Below, one piece after another: positions 34,433-44,394 of a stretch of 64,000 bases of DNA. The notes below the pieces were generated by a model. It made no database searches. It was not told where the DNA came from and worked only from the letters and a program-made list of their open reading frames with translations. The DNA is from Enterococcus ureasiticus (GTDB lineage: Bacteria; Bacillota; Bacilli; Lactobacillales; Enterococcaceae). The stretch is taken from assembly GCF_001730285.1 (NCBI RefSeq), contig NZ_MIJZ01000015.1, forward strand, positions 248,001 through 312,000. The letters run 5' to 3'. Made by a program: the position numbers and the translations under genes. Position 1 is the first letter of the stretch. Every line of letters starts with the position of its first letter.

Positions 34433-36154
34433 TTATTTTTTCCCTAGCTTTTTTTTCAGTCCATCAATGACTTTTTCATATAACAACACATTTTCCTGAC
34501 GGTCACCTACAACTTCAATCAGTTGGAACTTAGGTTGCTTTTGTGTGGCTTCCAGCAACAGCTCTAATTGTTCTAAGGTCTCTGCTTTTACGTATTCAGC
34601 GCCATATAATTGAGCAACTAAAGAAAAATCTAAATCGATCGGTGTACCAAAAATCGGTTCAAAATCCTCTACTTTCAATTGGCGTTGTGAAAGAAAAGAA
34701 AAAATGCCGCCACCATTATTATTTAATAAAACAATCGTTAATGGCAAATTATATCGTTTGGCCAGCAATAAGCCATTCATATCATGATACATAGCCAAAT
34801 CACCGATTAACAATACATTTTGACGGTCTGGGTTTGTCGCACACATTCCCAAGGCAGTTGAGATAATGCCATCGATTCCATTGATTCCTCGATTACCAAA
34901 TAAATGATAATGATTGCCTTTAGGCGTTGAAAATCGGTCTAAAAAGCGAATCGCATTGCTGTTTGAAACAAACAATTGACCATTTTTCGTCATTTTTTTA
35001 TGCACTAGAATACTTGCAGAGGTTTCATTTAGTGTCTTCATTTCGCTAAGTTCAGTTAATTGTTGTTCTGTTTTTTCCTGCCAGTCGATCCATTGATTAC
35101 GCCATGAATCTGCGGTTCTTGTTTTAATTTTACCAGTAATTTCCTTAGCAAAAGTTTGTTCTTCTGCCTGGATAGCAACCTGTGTTTGTTTTAATTGATC
35201 TTGCCACTCACCCGTTTCATCAACGAAGTAGATCGTTGTTGTCTCATTAAGAGATTGTAGCCAGAGCATCGTATTTTTTGAAATTGGCAACATTCCAAAT
35301 CGTATCACCACTTCTGGATATTGGATCATTTCAACTTCTTGGATAAATAAGTCAGCATAACTCATAATCAAAGGACTCTCTTTACTACCCGAAGTGATAT
35401 TTGCCAAGGGATCACTAAGAATCGGCCAATTTAACATTTCTGCTAATTCAATAAATATTTTGGCTTCTTCTGGTGTGTGGCTTCCACCAACAACTAAAAC
35501 ACCTTTTTTCCCTTGCCATACATCGACACACTCTGCTAGTTGTTCCTCTGACAACTGCTTTTTACCCGCGAAGATTTCGGTTGTTTTTTCAGTGACCAAT
35601 GATTGATTTAAATCAGGTAATAACGGCTCTCGCAATGGGAAATTCAAATGAACTGGACCTTTGGGTATTTGGCAAGCGGTATCTGTTGCACGCATTCCTT
35701 GCCAATAGGCATAATCCAGCATCACCTTCGTTCCTTCTGGAATCGCCATTTCTATAAATTCCTTTACATGATTTTGGAACAAATGAAACTGATCCATCGC
35801 TTGAGGCGCACCAACTTGCCGTAATTCGTGGGGCCGATCCGTTGTCAAAATAATCAATGGAATATGACTAGCGTTAGCTTCACAAATCGCTGGATAGTAA
35901 TTTGCTGCGGCTGTTCCTGATGTACATAATAAAACAACCGGCTTAGTACTTGCTTTACTCAATCCTAAAGCAAAAAAAGCTGCCGAGCGTTCATCTACTT
36001 CAATGAATGTCTCTATTTGTGCTTGTCGATGTAACAATAATGCTAATGGTGTGGAACGAGAACCAGGACTTATCACAGCTTGCTCTACTCCACTGCTGAT
36101 CATCCCTTCAACAAAGGCTTGTAAATAATTTGTCATTTCACTTTGATTTGTCAT
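34433..36154 (-). CDS. menD: SEPHCHC synthase (ThDP-dependent)
   Basis: About 573 residues from ATG 36154; the in-frame GTG at 36166 lies in the ribosome-binding region. The N-terminal domain has ISPGSRSTPLALLLHR, the catalytic Glu is in FIEVDERSAAFFALG, LLCTSGTAAANYYPA follows, and the C-terminal ThDP site is IGDLAMYHDMNGLL with LNNNGGGIFSFL. It joins isochorismate and 2-oxoglutarate. It overlaps the end of menF by 17 bases. Confidence 0.94.
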   Translation of the reverse strand: MTNQSEMTNYLQAFVEGMISSGVEQAVISPGSRSTPLALLLHRQAQIETFIEVDERSAAFFALGLSKASTKPVVLLCTSGTAAANYYPAICEANASHIPLIILTTDRPHELRQVGAPQAMDQFHLFQNHVKEFIEMAIPEGTKVMLDYAYWQGMRATDTACQIPKGPVHLNFPLREPLLPDLNQSLVTEKTTEIFAGKKQLSEEQLAECVDVWQGKKGVLVVGGSHTPEEAKIFIELAEMLNWPILSDPLANITSGSKESPLIMSYADLFIQEVEMIQYPEVVIRFGMLPISKNTMLWLQSLNETTTIYFVDETGEWQDQLKQTQVAIQAEEQTFAKEITGKIKTRTADSWRNQWIDWQEKTEQQLTELSEMKTLNETSASILVHKKMTKNGQLFVSNSNAIRFLDRFSTPKGNHYHLFGNRGINGIDGIISTALGMCATNPDRQNVLLIGDLAMYHDMNGLLLAKRYNLPLTIVLLNNNGGGIFSFLSQRQLKVEDFEPIFGTPIDLDFSLVAQLYGAEYVKAETLEQLELLLEATQKQPKFQLIEVVGDRQENVLLYEKVIDGLKKKLGKK

Positions 36155-37520
36155 GATCGTCCCCACCTACTCCTCTTAACATCGGTTGAAATTTAATTTT
36201 TGTCTCAATTCTTTCTTGCTCTGCTTGAGAATTTTTCACAATACCACATCCAGCATATAAGTAGCCGATTTTCTCAGAAAATACAGCCGAACGAATCCCC
36301 ACCGCAAATTCCCCTACATCTTCTTTGATAGCGACCCAGCCGATTGGCGCGCCATACAATCCTCGATCTAACTGTTCATGCTCTTTAAGCCATGCCAAAG
36401 CGAGTTCCTTTGGTTCTCCGCCTAATGCGGGTGTTGGATGTAATTGCTGAATTCCTTTCAAGAATCGATACGCTTTTTGACGTTGGCCTTCAATCGGTAA
36501 ATGTAAATGCTGAATATCGCGATTCTTTAATAATTCTGGTTTCTGAGTCTCTATGGAAGTTCCTGTCATCTTTTCTAATTCTTTGATGATTCTATCGACA
36601 ACAATTTTGTGCTCTTGTTTATTCTTCATATCATTTAATAAATAGTTACCCAGCGCATCATCTTCCGTCTCCGTTGTTCCACGTGAAACAGAACCAGCGA
36701 TGCTTGCCGTTGAAAAAGTCTTTTTAGAAGCTTTTAATAAACGTTCCGGCGTAGCACCGATAAAGACATGTTCATCCGCTTCAAACACAAAAAAGTACGT
36801 ATTGGTTTGCTGTTGTTGAAGATTCTTTAAAATGATATCTGCTTGAAATGGACGATCGCTTTTCACTTCCATCCGTCTTGCCAACACAACTTTCTCTAAA
36901 GGTCCTGCTTCTCGTAGTTTTGCTACAGTTTCGTCAACGACCGTCATCCATTCTGAAACGGCGATTTCTTCCGCTTTTATTTGCACAGTTTCTTTTTTTT
37001 CAATCAGCTGAGTAGCCATTACTTTAGCAAATTGTGATGTGAGCTCCAACCACTTTTGCTGTACTATTTCTTTATTTTCTGCACTGAAATTCAGCGTAAG
37101 ATACTGTTTTCCAGCGGTTTCTGTCAATAAAAAGGTCGGCAAATAAAACAATCCTTGTTCCATAATTCCCCAGTCATTTTGTTCAGAATATTTGCTATCA
37201 AAAGCAAATCCTCCAAATAAAATAGCACCTGTTCCAGGAATAGAATGGTTTTGATAAATTTTATCTTTTTCTCCTAAAATAAATGTATCTACTTGTTCAA
37301 ATGAAGCTTGATCATGCGCTAATTCTTTTTCTTTGCCGAAACCGACTAGCGTAAAATTATTGTCAGGTGTTTGCCAATAAAAACGTTCACCTTTAAAAGC
37401 TTTTTGTCCCTTCTCAAAAGAAGTACGCAAAGAATCTGTATTTTCATTTATTTCTTTGACCCAGCTAAATTGACGATAACCATTTTCATAAGCTTGTTCT
37501 AATTCTTTAGGAATGCTCAT
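36138..37520 (-). CDS. menF: Isochorismate synthase
   Basis: 460 residues of the chorismate-binding family. The C-terminal catalytic part shows KVVLARRMEV, GATPERLL, IAGSVSRG, EHKIVVDRI and HPTPALGGEP, all conserved in isochorismate synthases. It starts at ATG 37520, overlapping the menE stop by four bases. It converts chorismate to isochorismate, the entry into menaquinone synthesis. A parS-like site lies inside the gene. Confidence 0.94.
   Translation of the reverse strand: MSIPKELEQAYENGYRQFSWVKEINENTDSLRTSFEKGQKAFKGERFYWQTPDNNFTLVGFGKEKELAHDQASFEQVDTFILGEKDKIYQNHSIPGTGAILFGGFAFDSKYSEQNDWGIMEQGLFYLPTFLLTETAGKQYLTLNFSAENKEIVQQKWLELTSQFAKVMATQLIEKKETVQIKAEEIAVSEWMTVVDETVAKLREAGPLEKVVLARRMEVKSDRPFQADIILKNLQQQQTNTYFFVFEADEHVFIGATPERLLKASKKTFSTASIAGSVSRGTTETEDDALGNYLLNDMKNKQEHKIVVDRIIKELEKMTGTSIETQKPELLKNRDIQHLHLPIEGQRQKAYRFLKGIQQLHPTPALGGEPKELALAWLKEHEQLDRGLYGAPIGWVAIKEDVGEFAVGIRSAVFSEKIGYLYAGCGIVKNSQAEQERIETKIKFQPMLRGVGGDDHDKSK
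36675..36690. promoter_or_regulatory. parS-like site, one mismatch
   Basis: TGTTCCACGTGAAACA, differing from the consensus at one base, inside menF. Its position within a coding region resembles other parS sites placed in genes. Confidence 0.6.
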
Positions 37521-38998
37521 TTGCTTAAAAAAGCCTCCCTTTCTCTTGTTGTTAAGCGATGTTTCGCTAATTTCCCGCTAGCGGTTCTAGGTAGTGAATG
37601 GCACAGGTAGATCCGTTTAGGCAGTTTATATTTTGCTAAATAGTTTTTAGCAAAGGTATTTATTGTTTCGGTTGTGATCGTTGATTCTCCGACAATGTAA
37701 GCCACAGGAACAGCACCCCATTTTGCGTCGGCTTCACCAACTACAGCAACTTCTTTTACCCCAGGAAACTCTTGGAGTATGTGCTCGATTTCTGTAGGAT
37801 AAATATTTTCGCCGCCTGAAATGATCAACTCACTTAAACGGCTGACTAAATACAGATATCCTTCATCATCTAGATACCCCATATCACCTGTTTTAAACCA
37901 GCCATCTGCTGTCCATTTTACCGTTTGCCATTGTTCGCCATTTAAATATGTACGAACGATATTCTTTCCTTTTAATAGAATCTCTCCAACTTCATTTGGG
38001 GGCACTCGTTTTGCTTGTCCATCAACGATTTTGATTGCTATCCCCATCAATGGTTTACCCGCAGAACCAATTTTATTCGCCGCATCTTCAAAGCTTAATG
38101 CCACGACTTGAGAGCAGGTTTCGGTCATTCCATATGATTGGATCACAGGAATACCATAGCTTTCACATTTTTCCAACGCTTTAGGAGAAATTGGTCCGCC
38201 GCCAAGTAACATCGCTTTGAAATTTGGGCTATAGCCCTTCTTAGGATAGTTTTCCAGTAGTTCTTGCAACATAACAGCCACAACGGATATCACGGTCCCC
38301 CGACCTTCAGCTAGATCATTTGTCACTAATTTTGCGTCAAACTTACTATATAAACGGAAACTGCAACCCAACACTAATTGGCGAATGATGATCGACAACC
38401 CGCTAATATGAAATAAAGGTACTGGACACAGCCAGCAATCTTCCGCTGTAATCTTCATATTTTCTTGTGTTGCCAAAGCACTAGCCAAATGATTACTGAA
38501 ACACTGTACGACGCCTTTAGGATTTCCTGTCGTACCTGATGTGTACATAATCGAAGCCATAGCATTAAGTTGATAGATAGAGTCTATTTCAGTTGCTAAT
38601 GCTACTTTAGTACCTTCTGGCTCTATCATTTCAATTAGGGTTAATTGCTTCAACTCAGTAAAAAATGGCAAACTTTCAGTAGAAACCACCACCAGATTCA
38701 CCTTTGCATCGGTCAATTGGTAGTGGAGTTCCTGTAAGCTTAAATGTGTATTTAACAAAACTAGCTCTTTACCTAATTCCCACAAAGCTAAAATCGAAAA
38801 ATACATTTCTTTTGAGTTACGGCTAAATAGAGCAACTCGTTTTTCTTTAGCCGATATCTTTAACGAAAACGATGCTGTCCATTGCTTAACTTCTTTAGCG
38901 ACCTCTGCAAATGACCATACTTCATCCTGCCAATAAAAAGCAGGATGATCAGGTCTTTCATTTACTTGTTTTTGGAGCCAACTACTCATGTTTTTCAC
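37517..38998 (-). CDS. menE: o-Succinylbenzoate-CoA ligase
   Basis: 493 residues of the ANL family. ASIMYTSGTTGNPKGVVQ is the P-loop, VIQSYGMTETCSQVV the A5 motif, GWFKTGDMGYLDDEGYLY the A7 motif and LPRTASGKLAKHR holds the catalytic lysine. It activates o-succinylbenzoate to its CoA thioester for MenB. It sits 9 bases behind menB and overlaps menF. Confidence 0.94.
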   Translation of the reverse strand: MKNMSSWLQKQVNERPDHPAFYWQDEVWSFAEVAKEVKQWTASFSLKISAKEKRVALFSRNSKEMYFSILALWELGKELVLLNTHLSLQELHYQLTDAKVNLVVVSTESLPFFTELKQLTLIEMIEPEGTKVALATEIDSIYQLNAMASIMYTSGTTGNPKGVVQCFSNHLASALATQENMKITAEDCWLCPVPLFHISGLSIIIRQLVLGCSFRLYSKFDAKLVTNDLAEGRGTVISVVAVMLQELLENYPKKGYSPNFKAMLLGGGPISPKALEKCESYGIPVIQSYGMTETCSQVVALSFEDAANKIGSAGKPLMGIAIKIVDGQAKRVPPNEVGEILLKGKNIVRTYLNGEQWQTVKWTADGWFKTGDMGYLDDEGYLYLVSRLSELIISGGENIYPTEIEHILQEFPGVKEVAVVGEADAKWGAVPVAYIVGESTITTETINTFAKNYLAKYKLPKRIYLCHSLPRTASGKLAKHRLTTREREAFLSK

Positions 38999-39007
38999 CC
39001 TTTTATT

Positions 39008-39823
39008 TTATGGAAATTTAGGGAATTGGTCGAAATCAGGATCACGTTTTTCTTTAAACGAATCGCGTCCTTCTTTGGCTTCATCCATTGTGTAATAAAG
39101 CAACGTTGCGTCTCCCGCTAATTGCTGAATTCCAGCCAATCCATCTGTATCAGCATTTAGAGATGCTTTGATCATACGTAAAGCAAGCGGACTTTTCTTC
39201 AACATTTCTTCTGCCCACTCCATTGTAACATCTTCAACATCTGCTAAAGGTACAACTGTGTTGATCCAACCCATATCCAACGCTTCTTCAGCTGAATATT
39301 GTTTGCATAAGAACCAAACTTCTTTGGCTTTTTTATGACCGACCACACGAGCTAAGTAGCCAGAACCGTAACCTCCATCAAAACTACCGACATTTGGTCC
39401 AGTTTGACCAAATTTAGCGTTATCCGCTGCAATTGTAAGATCACAAACAAGTTGAAGTACATTTCCGCCACCGATCGAATACCCTTTGACCATTGCAATA
39501 ACAGGTTTTGGAATCACACGAATCAAGCGTTGTAAATCTAGTACATTTAAACGAGGAACACTATCCTCACCTATATATCCGCCATGTCCACGAACTTTTT
39601 GGTCTCCGCCTGAACAAAATGCTTTATCTCCTGCACCAGTTAAAATAATTACGCCGACATCTTGTTTATCACGGCTGATGTTAAATGCATCGATCATTTC
39701 CATGACAGTTTTTGGTGTAAAGGCATTGTGTACTTGAGGGCGATTGATGGTGATTTTCGCGACTTTGCCTTCTTGTTCAAATAAAATTTCTTCGTATTCT
39801 TTGATCGTTGTCCAGTTTCTCAT
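39008..39823 (-). CDS. menB: 1,4-Dihydroxy-2-naphthoyl-CoA synthase
   Basis: 271 residues of the crotonase fold: [52 protein letters not shown] (the MenB-specific stretch) and KEKRDPDF at the C-terminus. It closes the second naphthoate ring. It is the first gene of the menB-E-F-D-H-C operon, with its promoter in the 475-bp gap upstream. Confidence 0.95.
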   Translation of the reverse strand: MRNWTTIKEYEEILFEQEGKVAKITINRPQVHNAFTPKTVMEMIDAFNISRDKQDVGVIILTGAGDKAFCSGGDQKVRGHGGYIGEDSVPRLNVLDLQRLIRVIPKPVIAMVKGYSIGGGNVLQLVCDLTIAADNAKFGQTGPNVGSFDGGYGSGYLARVVGHKKAKEVWFLCKQYSAEEALDMGWINTVVPLADVEDVTMEWAEEMLKKSPLALRMIKASLNADTDGLAGIQQLAGDATLLYYTMDEAKEGRDSFKEKRDPDFDQFPKFP

Positions 39824-40299
39824 GAGGAAACCTCCTTATAATTTTAAAAGCTGAGCAGGCTCATTCAACCTCGACAGGAAAATAAGAAATATTGACTGAG
39901 GTGCTTTTTACCGAAAGGCTAGCCCGTAAAGCTAGATAATTCAAAAGCGGAGCTGATTGTTTTCAATGTTTCTATTATACACAAATATAGAAATTTTAGA
40001 ATGATAGACGGTTTAGAGAGTGGTGAAATTGAATGGAAATTTACTACAAAAAATAGAAGAGTTACAAAAGAAATTAAAAAATCAAGGCTTTTAAATAGAC
40101 TGATACGCTGCTCTTTCTTAACGCTTTGCAATTAAATTTAAAACAAAAAATCCCACGAAACCACGTTATGAAATGTTACTCAATGTACTGAAAACACATA
40201 TATCCATGGTTATAATTAGAAAAAGAACTAAACATACCCCCATCCAAAATCTCAACTAGCCGATTTTGGATGAGGTAAATTTAACTATTTACATCGCTA
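39824..40299. other. Gap between menB and adcA
   Basis: Holds the menB leader with an interspersed repeat (39842-39911), a CTAGCCCG..AGCTAG hairpin near 39919, and an inverted repeat at 40242-40272 (CATCCAAAATC/GATTTTGGATG) that probably ends adcA though it lacks a T-run. A plus-strand short frame near 40032 (reading LLQKIEELQKKLKNQ) is too weak to call. Confidence 0.5.
39842..39911. repeat. Interspersed hairpin repeat, copy 2 (upstream of menB)
   Basis: Begins TTTTAAAAG beside the menB ribosome-binding site; GGCTCATTCAACCTC, then the centre GACAGGAAAATAAGAA, then GACTGAGGTGC and a T-run. ACCTC and GAGGT can pair around the conserved centre. Confidence 0.6.
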
Positions 40300-41814
40300 T
40301 CAATGCGCTAACATCTCTTGTGCAATATCAAATCCAGTCATACCAACAGGATAGTACGTCGGCCAATTATCCATTTCCTCTAATAATTTTTGCTGACTTT
40401 CGTTGCCAAAATAGATATGGAAGTGTGCTGCTTTTGATGGCGCAATTCTATGATCTGAAAATTGAACATACTTATATGGCGTATCTTCCGTTGCTTCAAA
40501 CAAAAAGCGAACCCCACGATTTCCTGCTTTGTAAGTTAAGATTTCTTTTCCTACATATTTATATTTAGATGAGTATTTTTTATCACCCACTATAAATATC
40601 ATACTATCCTTACTAATATCGATTCGATCCACATCCGTTTGATAGCCTTTTTGATAATAGTCTTTGTATTCTTCTGCAGTCATTTTTTTCGTTAATTTCT
40701 CTTTATAATCAAACACTTGGTCAAACGTGCCCTCTTCCAAATAAGGGAATACTGATTGCCACTCACCTGCATAATCAGAAAGGTCACGATCTTTAACATC
40801 CTTATCATCAAAATAGCCATTTGAGATAGTTTTGTTTACTGTCGGCTCAGCTACTTCTTTTTTAGGCGTAACGTCCGTTGATTTTATGAGTGCCTCTAAA
40901 TTCTCTTTCATTACACTGATATACGTTTTACCGGCTTTCGTATCCTCTTTGGTAAGACCTTCTAATGGATTTAAGACAAGCAATTCAACACCTGCTTCGT
41001 TTGCCAAGGTTTTCGCTACTCGGTCATTTGCATTTTCTTCAAAATAGATATAGTTGATTCCTGTTTCTTCAACTAACTTTTTCAGTTCTGCAATTCGTGA
41101 AGGTTTTGGTTCTTGATCTGGAGAAATCCCTGCGATCGGTACTTGTTTTAAGTTATAATCTAAAGCCAGATAAGAAAAAGCCGTATGTTGAGTAATAAAA
41201 TTCTTTTGTTTGGCATTCAGCAACTTTGATTTGTATAACGAATCAAGCTCTGTTAATTGTTTGATGTAAGCCGCCGCATTTTTTGTAAATATCTTTTTTT
41301 GTTCTGGAAACTGTTTAATCAATCCATCTCTGATCGTCTCAACTTCTTTGATTGCTCGAAAAGGACTCAACCATAAATGAGGATCATAGTCATGAGAATG
41401 CCCGTCGTGATTTTTCTCAGCAGAATGGTCATGATCTTTACCCCCAGGTAAAAGAACCATTCCTTCACTTGCTTTGATACTGGTCACATTCTTTAGTGAT
41501 TTCTCCATCTTAGGAACCCATGTTTCCATATATTCACTATTGTAAACAAAAGCATCTGCGTCTTGTAAGTTAGCGATATCTTTTGCAGAAGGTTCATAAT
41601 CATGCGCTTCAGTTCCAGCAGGTACCATTGAAGTGACATCTCCACTATCTCCGACAATATTTCTTGTAAATTCATACATTGGATAAAAAGAAGTGACAAT
41701 TGTCAGCTTTTTTTTGTCTTTATTCTTTATTTCAGTTTTTGGTTTAGTACAAGCAGTTAAAATAACCGTTAGTAAAAATAAACCTGTAATAATAAGTGTT
41801 AACTTCTTTTTCAT
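40300..41814 (-). CDS. adcA: Zinc ABC transporter substrate-binding lipoprotein with ZinT domain
   Basis: About 504 residues from ATG 41814 (GGGGAG precedes it). A lipoprotein signal ends at LLTVILTAC. The N-terminal cluster A-I domain has SFYPMYEFTRNI, EAHDYEPS and a His/Asp-rich loop (DHDHSAEKNHDGHSHDYD) followed by PHLWLSP. The C-terminal third is a ZinT domain (GEWQSVFPYLEEG, HFHIYFGNESQ). The fused AdcA captures zinc outside the membrane. No AdcB/AdcC genes adjoin it. A Zur-like operator lies upstream. Confidence 0.93.
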   Translation of the reverse strand: MKKKLTLIITGLFLLTVILTACTKPKTEIKNKDKKKLTIVTSFYPMYEFTRNIVGDSGDVTSMVPAGTEAHDYEPSAKDIANLQDADAFVYNSEYMETWVPKMEKSLKNVTSIKASEGMVLLPGGKDHDHSAEKNHDGHSHDYDPHLWLSPFRAIKEVETIRDGLIKQFPEQKKIFTKNAAAYIKQLTELDSLYKSKLLNAKQKNFITQHTAFSYLALDYNLKQVPIAGISPDQEPKPSRIAELKKLVEETGINYIYFEENANDRVAKTLANEAGVELLVLNPLEGLTKEDTKAGKTYISVMKENLEALIKSTDVTPKKEVAEPTVNKTISNGYFDDKDVKDRDLSDYAGEWQSVFPYLEEGTFDQVFDYKEKLTKKMTAEEYKDYYQKGYQTDVDRIDISKDSMIFIVGDKKYSSKYKYVGKEILTYKAGNRGVRFLFEATEDTPYKYVQFSDHRIAPSKAAHFHIYFGNESQQKLLEEMDNWPTYYPVGMTGFDIAQEMLAH

Positions 41815-41919
41815 CCTTAATCTCCCCAATCACTTTATTTATGATCTACTGCAAAAAAATGCATTATTGTGATGAATTTAATCGTTCATCTGACCGCTCC
41901 TTTCCGATTCGCATAACCT

Positions 41920-41940
41920 AAAACGTAATTATTACGTTTT
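41920..41940 (-). promoter_or_regulatory. Zur-like operator upstream of adcA
   Basis: A near-perfect palindrome with the core ACGTAATTATTACGT, matching the Zur box (TCGTAAT-N-ATTACGA) known from Bacillus. It lies about 106 bp ahead of the adcA start. It predicts zinc-dependent repression. Confidence 0.7.
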
Positions 41941-41990
41941 ATCCACGTGAAAATATAACAATATTTTTTATCGATGTCAAGAGACAAATA

Positions 41991-42028
41991 AAAGACCAAA
42001 AAAAAACAATTACGTTTTTTTGGTCTTT
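41991..42028. terminator. Terminator after yccF
   Basis: AAAGACCAAAAAAA pairs with TTTTTTTGGTCTTT around a short loop, ending the minus-strand YccF gene before the adcA promoter. Confidence 0.7.
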
Positions 42029-42049
42029 ATATCATTCTATTTTTTTATA

Positions 42050-42433
42050 TTATTCCATATAAGTACTATTTGTAGACACAATCTGTGCACCAAACGGCAT
42101 CAACGCTAGCTTAGCTAATTTAAATGACTGCATACCAAACGGAATTCCAATGATCGTCACACATAAAAGAATTCCACTGATACAATGTCCTACCGCTAAC
42201 CAAAATCCGCTGAGAACCAGCCAAAGAATATTCACTAAAAACGAACTCGTACTTGTGCTATAAACAACTCTTTTACCAAACGGCCAAAAACTCAATCCTG
42301 CAAGCTTGAAACACTGTAACCCAATTGGGATTCCAACAATCGTAATACACCAAAGAACTCCAGCTAAAAGCCAAGCTAAACCACCAGCGAAACCGCCAAA
42401 AATAAACCAAATAATATTTCCAAGACACCCCAT
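42050..42433 (-). CDS. yccF: YccF domain membrane protein
   Basis: 127 residues with two tandem YccF units: WFIFGGFAGGLAWLLAGVLW... and NILWLVLSGFWLAVGHCISG, each followed by a TIVGIPIG / TIIGIPFG motif and a KLAxLxxxPFG segment. These are the conserved DUF307/YccF repeats of a small inner-membrane protein of unknown function. Single-gene transcript. Confidence 0.9.
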   Translation of the reverse strand: MGCLGNIIWFIFGGFAGGLAWLLAGVLWCITIVGIPIGLQCFKLAGLSFWPFGKRVVYSTSTSSFLVNILWLVLSGFWLAVGHCISGILLCVTIIGIPFGMQSFKLAKLALMPFGAQIVSTNSTYME

Positions 42434-42611
42434 AAATGAACCTCTACTTTCTACTTAAATTTATAAAAATAAATTATACTACAAAAGTACAAAACATAAA
42501 CTCACTCGAAGTACAAATTTACTAAATCATATGAATTTTCTTGTGAACTTTTAAAAACTTAGTTACTATTATTATTAAGAACCTCATGATTAATCACAAA
42601 GGAGAGATTTT

Positions 42612-42956
42612 ATGAGCACAGCAATCGTAGTTTATCAAAGTACACCAATGTTTGGAAAAAGTACGTTACCAGACGGAAATATCCTAGGTACGTTTAAACA
42701 AAATAAACTAGTAACAAAGTTGAATCAATCGTTGGAAAAAAGAAATAGTCACTGGATCGCTGTTCTAGACGATTCAATAGCAGATATTGACGTGATCGCT
42801 CAGGAAGCAGATGCCATTATTTGCGTTCCAGGCTTGCAAAAACAGTTTGAACTAAAAGATTACCCCAAAGAAAAAGTATTCTACTTTGATTCTTTAAGTT
42901 ATCATGATTTAGCACTGGATAAAGTAATTGATTTTCTAGAATCGATTCAACAATAA
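42612..42956 (+). CDS. Hypothetical protein, small alpha/beta
   Basis: 114 residues, start MSTAIVVYQSTPMFGKS after GGAGAG, no membrane segment. The pattern of strand-loop-helix and ADAIICVPG in the middle suggests a small Rossmann-like or PTS-EIIB-like domain but no catalytic residue could be named. It is 31 bases ahead of the hotdog thioesterase gene on the same strand and probably co-transcribed. Function unknown. Confidence 0.65.
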   Translation: MSTAIVVYQSTPMFGKSTLPDGNILGTFKQNKLVTKLNQSLEKRNSHWIAVLDDSIADIDVIAQEADAIICVPGLQKQFELKDYPKEKVFYFDSLSYHDLALDKVIDFLESIQQ

Positions 42957-42987
42957 TTTTCCTAGAAAAATGAGAGGATTGATTTTC

Positions 42988-43359
42988 GTGCATTTATTAG
43001 ATTATTTAAAAATCGAAACAACTGAACTATCTAAAGAAAAAGTTATTCTAAAAATGAACATTGAAGATTTTCATAAACAACCTTATGGCGTTTTACATGG
43101 AGGAATGAATGGGGTTTTGATTGAAACAGCTTGCAGTTTAGGCGCTAATGAACAACTGGATGAGAATTCTTATGCAGTTGGAGTAGATCTTCAAATCAAT
43201 CATCTAAAAAGTGTCCCAAATGGAACCTTAACAGTGATTGCGACAGCAAATCGTGTCGGACAAGCAATTCAAGTTTGGGAGGGCAACGTATTTAATGACG
43301 CTGGGGAACTAACAGCTGTTGGGCGCTGTACGTTAATGGGTAGAAAATTTGAAAAGTAA
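42988..43359 (+). CDS. Hotdog-fold thioesterase (PaaI family, possible MenI)
   Basis: About 124 residues from GTG 42988, preferred over ATG 42970 because AGAGGA lies between them at good distance. The hotdog signature PYGVLHGGMNGVLIETACS is followed by NHLKSVPNGTLTVIA and a C-terminal VGRCTLMGRK. Such enzymes cleave aromatic acyl-CoA. With the men operon 3 kb away and no other candidate in the window, DHNA-CoA hydrolase (MenI) is plausible but inferred. Confidence 0.8.
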   Translation: MHLLDYLKIETTELSKEKVILKMNIEDFHKQPYGVLHGGMNGVLIETACSLGANEQLDENSYAVGVDLQINHLKSVPNGTLTVIATANRVGQAIQVWEGNVFNDAGELTAVGRCTLMGRKFEK

Positions 43360-43428
43360 AGAGAATCATTGGCGAGACAAAAACAGCTTATTACTTGGAG
43401 TTAACGCTTTTGCCTCGACCACTTTCAA

Positions 43429-43863
43429 CTAGATTATTTCACCTGTAATTACTTTCAAATTCATCAGTAAAGAGGTCATTATATCCAATTCTCGTTGATC
43501 TACTTCTGAATATTTTTGATTTAAAATTTTTTCTCTTTCTTTTTTTACGAGTAAATACATTAAATTCAATTCCTCTGAAGTTAAATTTGATAAATAAACA
43601 TGATTCGGTTCAGAGTATGCAAATGCTTCTATTTCGAATGTTTCCGGATTTCTCTTTAGACTCGTTCTGATCTGAAAACCATTTGAGAAAGTGATCATCT
43701 CAACATAAAGATACTCTGAAAAAGTAATCGGTCTACGTTCATAAACAGTCGTTTTTCCTCCAAATATTTCCAGTATATTTTCAATAAAGTTAGATAATGC
43801 CGTTCCAATATTTAATTGCTTTGAAAAAGTTTTAGATAGTAATAATTTTTCTTGTGTCATCAT
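43429..43863 (-). CDS. Hypothetical protein
   Basis: About 144 residues from ATG 43863 (GAGAGG before it). Soluble, charged, with a beta-rich middle part (YERRPITFSEYLYVEMITF) and helical ends. No recognised motif or family. It lies downstream of the gyrA-tail cassette on the same strand with a terminator between. Confidence 0.6.
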   Translation of the reverse strand: MMTQEKLLLSKTFSKQLNIGTALSNFIENILEIFGGKTTVYERRPITFSEYLYVEMITFSNGFQIRTSLKRNPETFEIEAFAYSEPNHVYLSNLTSEELNLMYLLVKKEREKILNQKYSEVDQRELDIMTSLLMNLKVITGEII

Positions 43864-43965
43864 TTTACCTCTCACTTCTTATTACTCTTATTATAATCAT
43901 ACTTTTTTTCAAAACAAAGCAAAACGATATTATGTTTTTTTTAAATATACAAACTATGCAAAAAA

Positions 43966-44000
43966 GAACATCTCAGCATTCCGCTGAAATGTTCTTTTTA
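43966..44000 (-). terminator. Terminator beyond the duplicate gyrA tail
   Basis: AAGAACAT-TCAGC pairs with GCTGA-ATGTTCTT (one mismatch) followed on the minus strand by an A/T-rich tail. It is likely the original gyrA terminator, left behind the cassette. Confidence 0.65.
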
Positions 44001-44201
44001 TTTATTCTTCCGTCGTTGTATCTGTTTCAATTGTTTCAGTTTCAACAACTGTTGTTTCTACACCTTCAACTTCTTCAACGATTTCATCTGGCTCCGGCTC
44101 TACAACCGCCATCGTCACAACTTTTGCATCCTCTTCCATTCTCATCAAACGAACCCCTAATGTAGCGCGTCCTGTTTGAGAAACTGAATCGACATTGAAA
44201 C
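44001..44201. repeat. gyrA-tail direct repeat, copy A
   Basis: Identical, base for base as read, to 45148-45348; the offset is 1147 bp. Both copies run in the same direction, so recombination between them would delete the interval. Confidence 0.95.
44002..44201 (-). pseudogene. gyrA: Duplicated gyrA 3' fragment
   Basis: A headless copy of the last 66 codons of gyrA, including the stop, identical to the end of the real gene over 201 bases. It lacks a start and cannot encode a protein on its own. Confidence 0.95.
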
Positions 44202-44394
44202 CAGAAAACTTTATATTAAATTACCAATTAAACTCTTTAAGCATTGTAATTCTTACCAAGAGATGTTAAACTTGTATAAAAATCTGAATATTCAGAAAAA
44301 AAGAGCGAAGTATTTATGTGTGCTTTAATTATTTTAAATTTTAAAAAATGCAAGGTTAGGCTTACATAAAATAATAGTGGACGGAGCTTTTATT

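Noticed and set aside
39919-40131. Minus-strand 70-residue open frame between menB and adcA
   Set aside because: No ribosome-binding site, overlaps the repeat and a hairpin, and composition is unlike a real protein.
42612-42956. Considered a PTS EIIB protein
   Set aside because: No conserved cysteine phosphorylation loop was found; left as hypothetical.
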